Source of the DNA: CAVZZG01 sp963779685
Lineage (GTDB): Bacteria > Actinomycetota > Thermoleophilia > Gaiellales > F1-60-MAGs149
Length of the DNA: 64,000 nucleotides
Direction: 5' to 3'
Assembly: GCA_963779685.1 (NCBI GenBank)
Contig: CAVZZG010000001.1
Coordinates: forward strand, 1,054,001 to 1,118,000
Made by a program: the position numbers and the translations under genes. The notes below the pieces were generated by a model. The model did no database searches and was not told the origin of the DNA. It saw only the letters and a list, made by a program, of their open reading frames with translations. This document shows positions 1 to 9,781 of this stretch, piece after piece. Positions within the stretch are counted from its first letter, which is position 1; each line of letters opens with the position of its first letter.

Positions 1-2
1 CG

Positions 3-1301
3 GCGTGCCCGACCCACGCCATCCACCAGCGCGCGGATGGGATCGTCGACATCGACCATCGCGCGTGCATCGGCTGCAAGGCCTGCATGGCCGCCTGCCC
101 GTACGACGCCATCTTCATCAACCCGGAGACGCACACGGCCGAGAAGTGCAACCTCTGCGCCCACCGTCTCGAGGTCGGCCTGGAACCCGCGTGCGTCGTC
201 GTGTGCCCGGTCGAGGCGATCATCGTCGGCGACCTCGACGATCCGTCGTCGCGAGTCTCGCAGGCGGTCGCACGCGTGCCGGTGACGGTGCGCCGGCCCG
301 AGAAGGGAACGGTGCCGAAGCTGTTCTACATCGGGGCCACCGAGGCCACACTCGATCCGCTCGCCGCCCGTACGCCCGACGGCGGCATCTTCATGTGGAG
401 CGAGCAGGGTGACGTCGCCCACGGGGTGCCGTCCGGGTCGGCCGAGCCCCGGCAGGCCGCCACGGCCGTGCTGAGCTACGACATCCCCCACCGGGCGCCG
501 TGGGACTGGCGCGTCTCGCTGTACACCTTCACGAAATCGATCGCCGCCGGCGCGTATCTCGTCGCATCGCTGCTCGTGCTGTTCGGCGACCTGGGGCGCG
601 CGAGCGCGCTCTGGACGGGCATCGCGCCGGTCGTCGGGCTGGCCGGGCTGGTCGCCACCGCGACCGTCCTGGTCGCCGACCTCGAGCGGCCCGAGCGTTT
701 CTGGTACCTCCTCGCCCGGCCGCACTGGACGAGCTGGCTGGTGCGCGGCGCGGTGATCCTGATCGTCTACGGCGGCGTGCTGACGATCCACCTCGCGCTT
801 GCCGCTTCCGGCAGGTACGACGCCGTCGTCGCGCTCTCGATCGCCGGCATCCCGGCCGCGGCGCTCACGGCCGCGTACACGGCGTTCCTGCTGGCGGATT
901 CGCTCGGCCGCGACCTCTGGCAGAGCCCGCTGCTGGCCCCGCACCTGGTGGTGCAGGCCGGCGTTGCCGGCGCCGCCGTGCTGGCGCTGGCCGCGCCCGC
1001 GGTGGACGGCGCCCCGACCCTGGCGATCGGTCACTGGCTGCTCGGTGCCGTGGCCCTGCACGTGCTCCTGTCGTTCGGGGAGGTCGCGACCGCCCATCCC
1101 ACGGCCCACGCGAAGGCGGCGCACGCTCTGCTCGTGCGCGGCCGGCAGGCGCGCTGGTTCTGGGCCGGACTGCTCCTGACCGCGCTGGCGGCCGCGCTCG
1201 CGCCGGTCGCCCTGCCGGCCGCCGGCGCCGTCGCGCTGGCGGGCCTGCTCGCGTCGGAACATGCCTTCCTCCAGGCCGGGCAGGGGGTACCGCTCGCGTG
1301 A
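3..1301 (+). CDS. 4Fe-4S ferredoxin / NrfD-type membrane subunit fusion (5' end outside window)
   Basis: This is the electron-transfer and membrane-anchor partner of the molybdopterin enzyme that follows. The frame is already open at base 3 and no start is visible, so the N-terminus lies upstream. Visible residues begin with a ferredoxin region: cysteines 22, 25, 28 and 32 (CIGCKACMAACP) and 49, 52, 64 and 68 (CNLC...CVVVCP), typical of DMSO/polysulfide-reductase iron-sulfur subunits. From about residue 150 the protein becomes hydrophobic, with about eight membrane segments resembling NrfD/PsrC. These two parts are usually separate genes, so this is a fusion. The stop overlaps the GTG of the next gene (GTGA), so the two are probably translationally coupled. 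It likely moves electrons between quinol and the molybdenum enzyme. The physiological substrate cannot be read from the sequence. Confidence 0.85.
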   Translation, partial: ACPTHAIHQRADGIVDIDHRACIGCKACMAACPYDAIFINPETHTAEKCNLCAHRLEVGLEPACVVVCPVEAIIVGDLDDPSSRVSQAVARVPVTVRRPEKGTVPKLFYIGATEATLDPLAARTPDGGIFMWSEQGDVAHGVPSGSAEPRQAATAVLSYDIPHRAPWDWRVSLYTFTKSIAAGAYLVASLLVLFGDLGRASALWTGIAPVVGLAGLVATATVLVADLERPERFWYLLARPHWTSWLVRGAVILIVYGGVLTIHLALAASGRYDAVVALSIAGIPAAALTAAYTAFLLADSLGRDLWQSPLLAPHLVVQAGVAGAAVLALAAPAVDGAPTLAIGHWLLGAVALHVLLSFGEVATAHPTAHAKAAHALLVRGRQARWFWAGLLLTALAAALAPVALPAAGAVALAGLLASEHAFLQAGQGVPLA

Positions 1302-4153
1302 GCGATGAGACGTTCTACCCGGGTGCCAGCGGGGGGCCGCTCGCCTCCTTCCCGCCGAAGGAACGCTGGGACGACTGCGCGAGCTCGACCCGCGGGCCTG
1401 GCCCGAGCGCGTCGAGCGGCGGTACGATGCTGGTGCCCACCACGTGCTTCAACTGCGAGTCGGCCTGCGGGTTGCTGGCCTACGTCGATCCCGAGACGCT
1501 CGAGGTGCGCAAGTTCGAGGGCAATCCCGAGCACCCGGCCTCGCGCGGTCGCAACTGCGCGAAGGGCCCGGCGACGATCAACCAGGTCAACGACCCCGAT
1601 CGCATCCTGCATCCGCTGAAGCGGGCGGGCGAGCGCGGCGAGGGGCGCTGGCAGCAGGTGAGCTGGGACGAGGCGCTCGACGACATCGCAGTGCGCATCC
1701 GGGACGCGATCGTCGACGGTCGCCCGAACGAGGTCATGTACCACGTCGGCCGGCCCGGCGAGGACGGTTTCACCGAGCGCGTGCTCGCCGCGTGGGGCGT
1801 CGACGGCCACAACTCGCACACCAACATCTGCTCGAGCTCCGGCGCGCGCCGGCTACCAGTACTGGATGGGCCTCGACCGGCCGAGCCCCGACCACGCGAA
1901 CGCGCGACGTGATCCTGCTGATCCGCGCTCACCTCGAATCGGGCCACTACTTCAACCCGCACGCGCAGCGCATCGTCGAGGCGCAGCGAGCGGGGCGCGA
2001 AGTTGATCGTGGTCGACACCCGCCTGTCGAACACGGCGACCCACGCCGACCACTGGATTTCGCCCCGGCCCGGCTCGGAGGCGGCGATGCTCCTGGCGAT
2101 CGCGCGGCACCTGATCGAGACCGGGGCATACGACCGCGAGTTCGTGCGCAGGTGGTGGAACTGGCAGGAGTACCTGCTGTGCGAGCACGCCGACGGCCCG
2201 CAGGACTTCGCCGCGTTCGAGGCGGCGCTCGCGGGAGATGTACCGGGAGTACACGTTCGCGTTCGCCGCGCAGGAGACCGGCGTCGAAGCCGGGACGATC
2301 GAGACCATCGCCGATCTGGTCGCGCAGGCCGGCACCGCGCTCTCCACGCACACCTGGCGCTCCGCGACGGCCGGCAACCTCGGCGGCTGGCAGGTCGCGC
2401 GCTGCCTGTTCCTGCTGAACGCCCTGCTCGGCGCCGTGGCGACGCCGGGCGGCACCTTCCCCAACGCCTGGACGAAGTTCGTGCCGCGTCCGATCCACAT
2501 GCCGCCGCACCCGCCCCAGTGGAACGACCTCACCTGGCCCGACGAGTACCCGCTGGCGATGAACGAGCTGTCGTTCCTGCTGCCGCACTTGCTCGAGGAG
2601 GGGCGCGGTTCGCTCGACGGTCTACTTCACGCCGCGTCTACAACCCGGTCTGGACGAACCCGGACGGGTTCACCTGGATCGAGACGTCTTACGCGACCCG
2701 GCGCTGGTCGGCCTGCACGTCGCGCTGACGCCGACGTGGAGCGAGACCGCCTTCTTCGCCGACTACGTGCTGCCGATGGGCCACGGCCCCGAGCGTCACG
2801 ACATCGCACTCCTACGAGCAGTACGACGGGCAGTGGATCGGCTTCCGTCAGCCGGTCGTGCGCGCGGCGATGGAGCGTCTGGGTCGTCCGGTGACCGACA
2901 CGCGCGAGGCGAACCCGGGCGAGGTGTGGGAGGAGAACGAGTTCTGGATCGAGCTGTCGTGGCGCATCGATCCGGACGGGTCGCTCGGCATCCGGCGCTT
3001 CTTCGAGTCGCGGGAGCGGCCGGGCGAACGGCTGTCGGTCGACGAGTACTACGGCTTCATGTTCGAGAACTCCGTTCCGGGCCTGCCCGAGCGCGCCGCG
3101 CAGGAGGGCCTCGATCCGCTCGCCTACATGCGGCGCTACGGAGCGTTCGAGATCGCCCGGGGCGTCGGGCAGCGGCACGAGGCGCCGGTGCCCGACGAGG
3201 AGCTCGACGACGTCGCCCGCGACGCCCGCGGCCGCGTCTACAGCCGGACGCCGGCTCCCGCGGGCCCGAACATCGTGCCCCAGCCGACACCCGACCCGGA
3301 CGGCGACGGCCGCCGTGCGATCGGCGTCGACGTCGACGGGGCCGTGTTGCGCGGCTTCCCGACGCCCAGCGGCAGGCTCGAGTTCTACTCGCGGACACTG
3401 GCGGAGTGGGGCTGGCCCGAACAGGCCCTCCCCGGCTACATCCGGAGCCACGTCCACCCGGACGTCATGGCGCCCGACCAGATGGTGCTGATCCCGACGT
3501 TCCGGCTGCCGGTGCAGATCCATACCCGCAGCGCCAACGCCAAGTGGCTCGACGAGATCGCGCACACGAACCCGCTGTGGATCCACCCGGGCGACGCGAA
3601 GCGGCTCGGTATCGCCCGCACCGGCGACCTCGTGCGCGTCGAGACCGACATCGGGCACTTCGTGGTGAAGGCCTGGGTGACGGAGGGCATCCGCCCCGGC
3701 GTCGTCGCCTGCAGCCACCACATGGGCCGCTGGAAGCCGGCAGCCGAGCAGGGGCAGCGCATCAGCATGACGACCGTGGACGTCACGTCGACGGGCGACG
3801 CCCGCGGTCTCACCCGGCTCGCCGGCGTCGGGCCGTTCGCCTCCTCCGACCCGGACACGAAGCGGATCTGGTGGACGGACGCCGGCGTCCACCAGAACCT
3901 GACCTTCGGTGTGCAGCCGGATCCGATCTCGGGCATGCACTGCTGGCATCAGGCAGTTCGCGTCGCCCCGGCCCACGGGGACGACCGCTACGGCGACGTC
4001 GTCGTCGATCGCGCCCGCAGCCGCGAGTCCTACCGCCGCTGGCTCGAGCTGACCCGGCCCGCATCCCGCGTGTCGCCCGACGGCACCCGCCGCCCGTACT
4101 GGCTCATGCGGCCGCTCAAGCCGTCGCGTGAGGTCTACCGGCTAGGGACCTGA
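1298..4153 (+). pseudogene. Molybdopterin oxidoreductase catalytic subunit, interrupted by several frameshifts
   Basis: Read through its shifts, this encodes a protein of about 950 residues of the DMSO-reductase superfamily. The N-terminus has a 4Fe-4S motif (TTCFNCESACG plus a later Cys in GRNCAKGP). A possible Mo-ligand region, TNICSSSGAR, follows, and the C-terminal molybdopterin-dinucleotide domain (about 3460-3800) reads without interruption. The reading frame changes near 1850, 1905, 1997, 2236, 2622, 2632, 2687 and 2806. Nearly all changes are repaired by removing one base, often in a G or C run, and each piece stays recognisable. That fits either sequencing insertions or very recent decay. 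The start is GTG 1298, overlapping the stop of the upstream Fe-S/NrfD subunit. The two would form a membrane-linked respiratory oxidoreductase. The substrate is unknown. Confidence 0.75.
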
Positions 4154-4190
4154 GCGGGCCCCCCGGGGCCTTCGTGTCCGAGGGGCCCGC
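4154..4190. terminator. Bidirectional terminator-like hairpin
   Basis: A perfect 9-bp inverted repeat, GCGGGCCCC (4154-4162) and GGGGCCCGC (4182-4190), lies in the 40-base gap between the convergent molybdopterin oxidoreductase and GMC oxidoreductase genes. There is no T tract, which is common in GC-rich actinobacterial terminators. Confidence 0.6.
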
Positions 4191-4193
4191 CCG

Positions 4194-5828
4194 TCAGCCG
4201 GTGGCGTCGAGGGCCGGGACGCGCTGCAGATTGGCGTTGGCGATCACGTGCCGGGCGCTGCGATGGGCGATGGCGCAGATCGTCGCCGTCGGGTTGACGG
4301 CGCCCGAGGTGACGAACACGCTCCCGTCGATCACGAACAGGTTCGGCACGTCGTGCGAGCGGCCGTAGCTGTCGACGACGCTGGTCGACGGGTCGTCGCC
4401 CATCCGGGCCGTGCCGAGCAGGTGCCATCCGCAGTCCGGGTACCACTCGGCGGTGCTCGTGCTGATCGCGCCGGCGGCGACGTGCGACTCGCGGGCGCGC
4501 TCGATGTTGAACGCCAGGTTCGCGCGCGTCATGTCGGAGATGCGGTAGCGCAGCCGCGGCGCCGGGATGCCATCGCCGTCCGTCAGTTCCGGATCGAGCG
4601 TGACGTGGTTGTCCTCCTCGGGCAGGTCCTCGGCGGTGAACCCCCAGGAGAACGAGTGGCCGAACACCTCGTCCATGATCCGATGCAGGTTCTCGCCCCA
4701 GCCGTCCGCGAGGGACATGGCGGGGTGGCCTGCCTGGGCCAGCGACAGCAGCGGCGGCCCGCCCGGCAGGAGCTCCCAGTGCGATCCCCGCAGGAAGCCG
4801 CGCGACTCCACCGTCTCGGCGAACTCGCTCGACACGATCGGCGAGCCGAACGGCCCCCGCCAGCTGTCGAGTTGATCCTCGTAGGTGCCGAGCACGGTGA
4901 CGTACGGGTGCAGCATCAGCCGCTTGCCGACGAGCCCCGACGAGTTCGCGAGGCCGTCGGGGAACCGGTTCGAGCGCGAGAGCAGCATCAGGCGCGGCGT
5001 GCCGATGCCGTTGGCGGCGAGGACCACGATCGACGCCGTGACGTGGTGCTCGGCGCCGTCCTGGTCGATGTAGATCGCGCCCGAGGCGAGGCCCCGTTCG
5101 TCGATGGTGATCTCGCGGACGCGGGCCCGGGTGATCAGCTTTGCGCCGTGACGCAGGGCGATCGGCCAGTGGGTGATGTCGGTCGAGGCCTTCGCACCCT
5201 CGACGCAGCCCCACAGGCACGCCCCGCGCCGCTGGCACGCGGGTCGCGACTCGTGCGGCTGGGAGGGCATCGCCAGGGTTGCCGGCCACCAGTGCCAGCC
5301 AAGCTCGTTCATGCCCAGCGCCATCTTCCGCCCGGTCGGGCCCAGCGGGAACGCCGGCAGCGGCGGCGCCGCGCCGGCAGGGTAGGCGGGGTCGCCGCCG
5401 AGCCCCGAGGTCGCCAGCTCCTGGTCGACCGCCTCGAAGTGCGGCAGGAGCTCCTCGTAGGAGACGGGCCAGTCGTCGGCCACGCCGTCGAGCGTGCGGA
5501 CCTTGAAGTCGGACGGGTGCATGCGCGTCCAGATCGCGCCGTAGTGGATCGTGCTGCCGCCGACGGCGTTGCACATCAGCGGATGGATGTCCGACTCCGA
5601 CACCTCGCACGGGTAGTCCTCGGGCAGCTCGCGGACGTTCGGGTTGTTGTGCCACCGCTTCGTCGCCTCGAGTTCCAGCTCGCGCCGGTCGGCCGGGAAG
5701 TCGGAGGTGTTCAGCCAGCCGCCCTGCTCGAGGCAGATCACGGACATGCCGGCCTGCGCGTACTGCACGGCCGCCACGGCGCCGGACGCACCGGCACCGA
5801 CGATCAGCACGTCTGCATGGGCGGTCAC
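4194..5828 (-). CDS. GMC-family FAD oxidoreductase (large subunit)
   Basis: This is a glucose-methanol-choline family flavoprotein of about 544 residues. An FAD-binding motif (VLIVGAGASGAVAA) sits at the N-terminus, followed by the family's conserved region (GGSTIHYGAIWTRM). The C-terminus carries the substrate-side motif with GTARMGDDPSTSVVD and ends in an FAD-contact region (AVNPTATICAIAHR). The GTG start at 5828 follows a GGAGG ribosome-binding site and overlaps the TGA of the small-subunit gene, so the pair is coupled. The family oxidises sugar or alcohol hydroxyls. In two-subunit members electrons pass to a cytochrome or quinone. The substrate is not identifiable from sequence alone. No twin-arginine signal is present on this subunit. 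Confidence 0.85.
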   Translation of the reverse strand: MTAHADVLIVGAGASGAVAAVQYAQAGMSVICLEQGGWLNTSDFPADRRELELEATKRWHNNPNVRELPEDYPCEVSESDIHPLMCNAVGGSTIHYGAIWTRMHPSDFKVRTLDGVADDWPVSYEELLPHFEAVDQELATSGLGGDPAYPAGAAPPLPAFPLGPTGRKMALGMNELGWHWWPATLAMPSQPHESRPACQRRGACLWGCVEGAKASTDITHWPIALRHGAKLITRARVREITIDERGLASGAIYIDQDGAEHHVTASIVVLAANGIGTPRLMLLSRSNRFPDGLANSSGLVGKRLMLHPYVTVLGTYEDQLDSWRGPFGSPIVSSEFAETVESRGFLRGSHWELLPGGPPLLSLAQAGHPAMSLADGWGENLHRIMDEVFGHSFSWGFTAEDLPEEDNHVTLDPELTDGDGIPAPRLRYRISDMTRANLAFNIERARESHVAAGAISTSTAEWYPDCGWHLLGTARMGDDPSTSVVDSYGRSHDVPNLFVIDGSVFVTSGAVNPTATICAIAHRSARHVIANANLQRVPALDATG

Positions 5829-6271
5829 GACGCCTCCTGCGGGTTCGATGGAGTAGGGCGATAGATCGTGCCGCGTGCAAGCACGGGCGCGAGCAGGTCT
5901 CCCTCGAGGTAGTACTCCGCCTCGTCGGGCAGGATCGGATGCTGCGTCTGACCCGGGTAGCCAAGCAGCTTGCGCACGCGCGGGCTCATGTAGTACGCAC
6001 CGGAGACGAGCAGCTTGACGCTGTCGAGCGTCTCGGCATCGTCGCGTTCGAGGCGGGCCAGCTCCCGTGCCGGGTCGTCCGTGCCGGCACGATCGAGCAC
6101 CCCGGTCAGCGAGTCCGTCAGGTCGCCGCGGACCGCGAGGGCCCGGTCGATCCACTTCGTCTCGACGTCGACCTCTGAAGCCGAGGGCATCGCGTCGGTA
6201 CGGGGGATCAGCAGATCTGCGAGCGCGCCGAGCGCCCGTCGCTGATCTGCGTTGAGCGTCTCCGTGCTCAT
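5825..6271 (-). CDS. Gluconate 2-dehydrogenase subunit 3-like small subunit of GMC oxidoreductase
   Basis: This 148-residue protein has the layout of the gluconate 2-dehydrogenase subunit 3 family, which accompanies GMC large subunits. The N-terminus carries the family-like phrase LADLLIPRTDAMPSASEV, and the C-terminus has YMSPRVRKLLGYPGQ and PDEAEYYLEGDLL. The ATG at 6271 has an AAAGGCGG ribosome-binding site, and its stop overlaps the GTG of the GMC gene (GTGA). It presumably stabilises or exports the large subunit. Unlike many homologues it shows no obvious Tat signal, so the complex may be cytoplasmic. A possible -10 (TACGAT) lies about 30 bases upstream. Confidence 0.7.
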   Translation of the reverse strand: MSTETLNADQRRALGALADLLIPRTDAMPSASEVDVETKWIDRALAVRGDLTDSLTGVLDRAGTDDPARELARLERDDAETLDSVKLLVSGAYYMSPRVRKLLGYPGQTQHPILPDEAEYYLEGDLLAPVLARGTIYRPTPSNPQEAS

Positions 6272-6353
6272 CTGCCGCCTTTCGGCTCGGGTCGTCGGCC
6301 GATCGTAGGTCGGCGGGCGGCAGGCGTCAAATCAACAGCTCGGTGCCCGACTG

Positions 6354-7190
6354 CTACGAGCGGTATGGCGCGACGAGGCCGGCGACGTCGTCCAGGGCCC
6401 GTTCCACCGCCGCGGGGCCTTCCGACGGCAGGTAGAACAGGACCCGGTCGACGCCGGCGGCGGCGAGTCGCTCGAGCGCCTCGGGCGTCCGGTCGGCGCC
6501 GAAGTAGGTGACGGGTATGCGGTCGCGGCCGGCCGCGGCGGCGCGCTCGTGCAGCTCCGCGATCCGCTCGGCGAGGCGGTCCTCCGCGTTCGGCATCCAG
6601 CCGTCGGCGTACGACAGCACGCGGTCGAGCACGCGCTCGCCGTTGCCGCCGACCAGGATCGGGGGATGGGGCTGCTGGACGGGCTTCGGCCACGATGCGA
6701 TCTCGTCGAAGTCGACGAACTCGCCGTGGTAGCTGGCGGCGTCGGCGGACCAGATCGCCTTCATCGCCTCCACGCGCTCGCGGAGGATCCGGAACCGGCG
6801 CGAGAAATCGGTGCCGTGGTTCTCGATCTCCTCGCGGTTCCAGCCGGCGCCGACGCCGAGCTCGAGACGGCCGCCGGACAGGTAGTCCAGCGATGCCACC
6901 TCCTTGGCGGTGGTGATCGGGTCGCGCTGGATCACGAGCAGCACGCCCGCGCCGACCCGCAGGGTGGTCGTCGCGGCGGCGGCCGCCGTCAGCGCGACGA
7001 AGGGGTCGAGCGACCGCCAGTAGTGGCGCGGCAGGTCTTCGCCGACGCGCCAGGGTGTGGCGCGCGACCACGGGATGTGGGTGTGCTCGGGGAAGAAGAG
7101 CGACCCGAAGCCGCGTTCCTCGGTCAGCCGCGCGATCGCGTCCGGCCGGATCGTCTCGTCGGTGACGAAGATTGCGATGCCGAATTCCAT
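6354..7190 (-). CDS. LLM-class (luciferase-like) F420/FMN oxidoreductase
   Basis: This is a TIM-barrel protein of about 278 residues of the luciferase-like monooxygenase family. It shows the N-terminal FFPEHTHIP motif, a central stretch GGRLELGVGAGWNREE and PPILVGGNGERVLDRVL, all typical of actinobacterial F420-dependent members. Two adjacent starts exist, GTG 7193 and ATG 7190. I prefer ATG 7190 because a -10-like TAGGCT ends 6 bases before it, which suits leaderless transcription. Substrate and cofactor (F420 or FMN) cannot be separated by sequence alone. The gene lies just downstream of the DUF1697 gene but has its own promoter-like box. Confidence 0.85.
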   Translation of the reverse strand: MEFGIAIFVTDETIRPDAIARLTEERGFGSLFFPEHTHIPWSRATPWRVGEDLPRHYWRSLDPFVALTAAAAATTTLRVGAGVLLVIQRDPITTAKEVASLDYLSGGRLELGVGAGWNREEIENHGTDFSRRFRILRERVEAMKAIWSADAASYHGEFVDFDEIASWPKPVQQPHPPILVGGNGERVLDRVLSYADGWMPNAEDRLAERIAELHERAAAAGRDRIPVTYFGADRTPEALERLAAAGVDRVLFYLPSEGPAAVERALDDVAGLVAPYRS

Positions 7191-7196
7191 CACCGC

Positions 7197-7202
7197 AGCC
7201 TA
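7197..7202 (-). promoter_or_regulatory. -10-like box TAGGCT for leaderless LLM gene
   Basis: TAGGCT on the minus strand is followed by 6 bases and then ATG 7190. The spacing would place transcription start at the start codon. The box overlaps the TAG stop of the DUF1697 gene. Confidence 0.4.
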
Positions 7203-7727
7203 CTCGGGACACTGATGTCCGATCGCGAGGAGGGCGCCGACGGTGTTCCAGTTGCGAGCCGTGGCGCGCAGGCCGAGGCGGCGCTCGAACCAGTCGACCG
7301 TCAGTTTCGAACGGCCGATGCCATCCGGCGTGTGGAGGTAGATCTCGCGGCCGTCGACCTGGAACCGGTCGGGCGGCGAGCGACCGGGGTCGAGCGTGCC
7401 GACGGCCTCTGGCGCCGGCTCAGCAGCGAGGAAGACGACGTGCAGGCGGGCCGGATTCCCCTCGTCGGCCAGGAACGGGTTCGCGGCCATCACCCGCTCG
7501 AGATCCGCCGGCGTGCGCAGGATCACCGGAATCGCGTACCCGAACCGTTCGGCGATGCCTCGCTCGATCGCGGCCGCGTCGGCCTCGCCGCTGAAGACCA
7601 CGTTGCCGCTCTGGAGGTAGGTCGTCACGCCCTGCAGCCCGAGGTCGGCGAACAGGGCGGCCAGCTCGGGCATGCGGATCCGCACGCCACCGACGTTGAC
7701 CCCGCGCAGCAGCGCGATGGACGTCAA
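7200..7727 (-). CDS. DUF1697 family protein
   Basis: This 175-residue protein matches the DUF1697 family. It opens with a TSIALLRGVNVGG-type N-terminus and contains YLQSGNVVFSGEA in the first third. The C-terminal part has the family's NWNTVGALL region. The only start that keeps the conserved N-terminus is TTG 7727, whose codon overlaps the TGA of the upstream universal stress gene (TTGA), so translation is probably coupled. The function of the family is not established. No catalytic role is claimed. Confidence 0.8.
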   Translation of the reverse strand: MTSIALLRGVNVGGVRIRMPELAALFADLGLQGVTTYLQSGNVVFSGEADAAAIERGIAERFGYAIPVILRTPADLERVMAANPFLADEGNPARLHVVFLAAEPAPEAVGTLDPGRSPPDRFQVDGREIYLHTPDGIGRSKLTVDWFERRLGLRATARNWNTVGALLAIGHQCPE

Positions 7728-8147
7728 CCTTTGCCGACGGGCACGACCAGGACCGGCACCGGCGAGATCTGGATCAGCTTGTGGGGAACCGACCCCAGCA
7801 GGGCGCCGGTGATCGGGCCCTCGCCGCGCGATCCGACGACGATCATGCGGGCGCCGCAATCCTCGGCGACCCGCACCAGCGTCACCGCCGGCCGGTCGCC
7901 GACGACCGTCACGCTCGCGGCGACGCCGGCGGCCGTGGCTACGGCAAGCGCCTCGCCGGTCACCTTCTCGCCGATCTGCTCGACGAGCTTGGCCTGGTCG
8001 GCCACCTCGCCACCGAGCGGGGTTGATGCCGTATCCAAATGCGATCACGAGCGCCGCGCCGGTGTCCCTTGCGAGCGCGACTGCCGCATCGAGCGCGGCG
8101 CGACCTCCCTCCGAACCGTCGTAGCCAACGACCAGTTCGCCGGCCAT
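7724..8147 (-). CDS. Universal stress protein (UspA family), one frameshift
   Basis: The N-terminal part (MAGELVVGYDGSEGGRAAL) and the C-terminal ATP-binding loop (MIVVGSRGEGPITGALLGSV) are the hallmarks of nucleotide-binding UspA proteins, about 140 residues in total. The two halves lie in different frames. Removing one C from the CCCC run near 8023 joins them as FGYGINPLGGEVADQ, so one inserted base explains the break. The ATG at 8147 overlaps the TGA of the upstream permease by one base. UspA genes often sit beside APC permeases, with which they may be co-expressed. Confidence 0.75.
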
Positions 8148-9669
8148 CACCGCACCTCCGTCGTCTCGGGCGTCGTGTCCGGCTCGAAGACCTCGAGCGG
8201 CCGCTTGAAGAACGGCGCGCCGCCGGAGCCCCGCCAGATCCAGCATCATGACGAAACCGATCAGCAGGGCACCGATGCCGAGCACGAAGGGCGCGCCCAT
8301 GCCGAGCCAGGACGTGCCGTTGGTCGAGTTGGCGGGATCGAGGTAGGTCCTTCGACGACTGGTAGAAGGCCCACGTCAGCACCAGACCGCCGATCATCGG
8401 TGCAACGCCGATGAGGATGCAAGTTCCTGGCGCTCTTGGTCAGCTCGCGGCGGTAGAAGACGACGCAGGCGAAGCCGGTGATGCCGTAGTAGAAGCAGAT
8501 CATCAGGCCGAGCGCGATGATCGAGTCGCCGAGCACGTTGGACGACAGGTAGGTCAGGCCGACGTACCAGACGATCGAGATCACGCCGAACCAGATCGTC
8601 GAGGTGGACGGCGTCAGGTATCGCGGGTGCACCCGGGCGAAGTACGAGGGCGCCGCGCCCTTGGCCGCCATCGAAAGGGACGTACGCGTGGTGGGTAGGA
8701 TCGTGGTCTGCGTCGACGCCGCCGCCGACGTCAGCACCGCGATGATCAGCAGCTTGTCGAGCGGCGAGCCCATCACGTCCTGTGCCGAGCGCGCTCGAGC
8801 ACGTCATCGGAGTTGTTCGTGAGGAAGTCGGCCCCGTGGTACATCTGGGCGGCAACGGAGACGATCACGTAGATCGCCAGCAGCACCAGCGTCGAGACGA
8901 TCGCGGCCTTGCCGGGACCCTCGGTCGCGTCCTGGGACTCCTCGTTGACGGTCACGGTCGAGTCCCAGCCCCAGTAGATGAAGATCGCGGTGACGACGCC
9001 GGCCGACAGCGCCGACATCGAGGGGATCTGGAACGGGTTCAGCCACTGGAACGAGAATGACACCGAGCTGGGCACGTTCTGGGTCGAGACCTTGTAGATG
9101 GCGACGATCGGAGAAGATCACGAGCGTCGCGAGCTCGGCGCCGAGCAGGAAGTACTGCAACCTGGCCGACGCCTCGATGCCGATGTAGCAGACAGCGTCA
9201 TCACGACGATGAAGGTCGACGCCGACGGCCAGCACGGTTCGCGCGCTCGGGTTGTCGTTGCCGAACAGCGCGAACCAGTAGTTGCCGGTGATGTCGGAGA
9301 GGCTCGGCATCACGAGACGTCCGCCGCCAGGATGCCCCACCCGCCCATCCAGCCGGCGTACGGGCCGAGTCGCCTTGGTGACCCACGAGAAGGTCGTGCC
9401 GCAGTCCGGGTCGGCCCGGTTCATGTAGTAGTAGGCCGCGGCGATGAAGAGCATCGGCAGGAACGCCAGGATGCAGGATCGCCGGCGCCTGGAAGCCGAC
9501 GGCAGACGTCACGAAGCCGAGGCTCGCCGCCAGGCTGTAGGCCGGAGCCGGTCGACGCGACGCCGATGACGACGCCGGACAGGAAGCCGAGTGCGCCGCC
9601 CTGCAGGCCCTTCTCGCCCGGCTCTCCCGTCGTCGCGGCGGCCGGCCCGCCCTGCGTGATGCTCGCCAT
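8147..9669 (-). pseudogene. APC-superfamily amino-acid permease, broken by many frameshifts
   Basis: Pieces in all three minus-strand frames assemble into one amino-acid/polyamine permease. The order is an N-terminal helix (GALGFLSGVVIGVAST), AYYYMNRADPDCGTTFSWVT, PSLSDITGNYWFALFGND, YWGWDSTVTVNEESQDATEG, ILPTTRTSLSMAAKGAAPS and a C-terminal LGIGALLIGFVMMLD. The DCGTTFSWV and YWGWDS motifs are typical of APC transporters close to those for amino acids or amines. At least eight shifts are needed, most repaired by deleting one base. Between breaks the protein is conserved, so sequencing error is plausible. The ATG at 9669 follows GGGAGTGGG. It is divergent from the cobalamin/Rieske/GcvP unit and could import that unit's substrate. 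Confidence 0.7.
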
Positions 9670-9781
9670 CCCACTCCCACTTCCGCCCTCGACGCCCGGC
9701 GGGCGCCGCGGCATTCTGCGCGTCGCCGCATGGCGAAGTCAACCCCGCCGCGGTACCCTTCCGGCTCGTGGTGGGTGTCCC

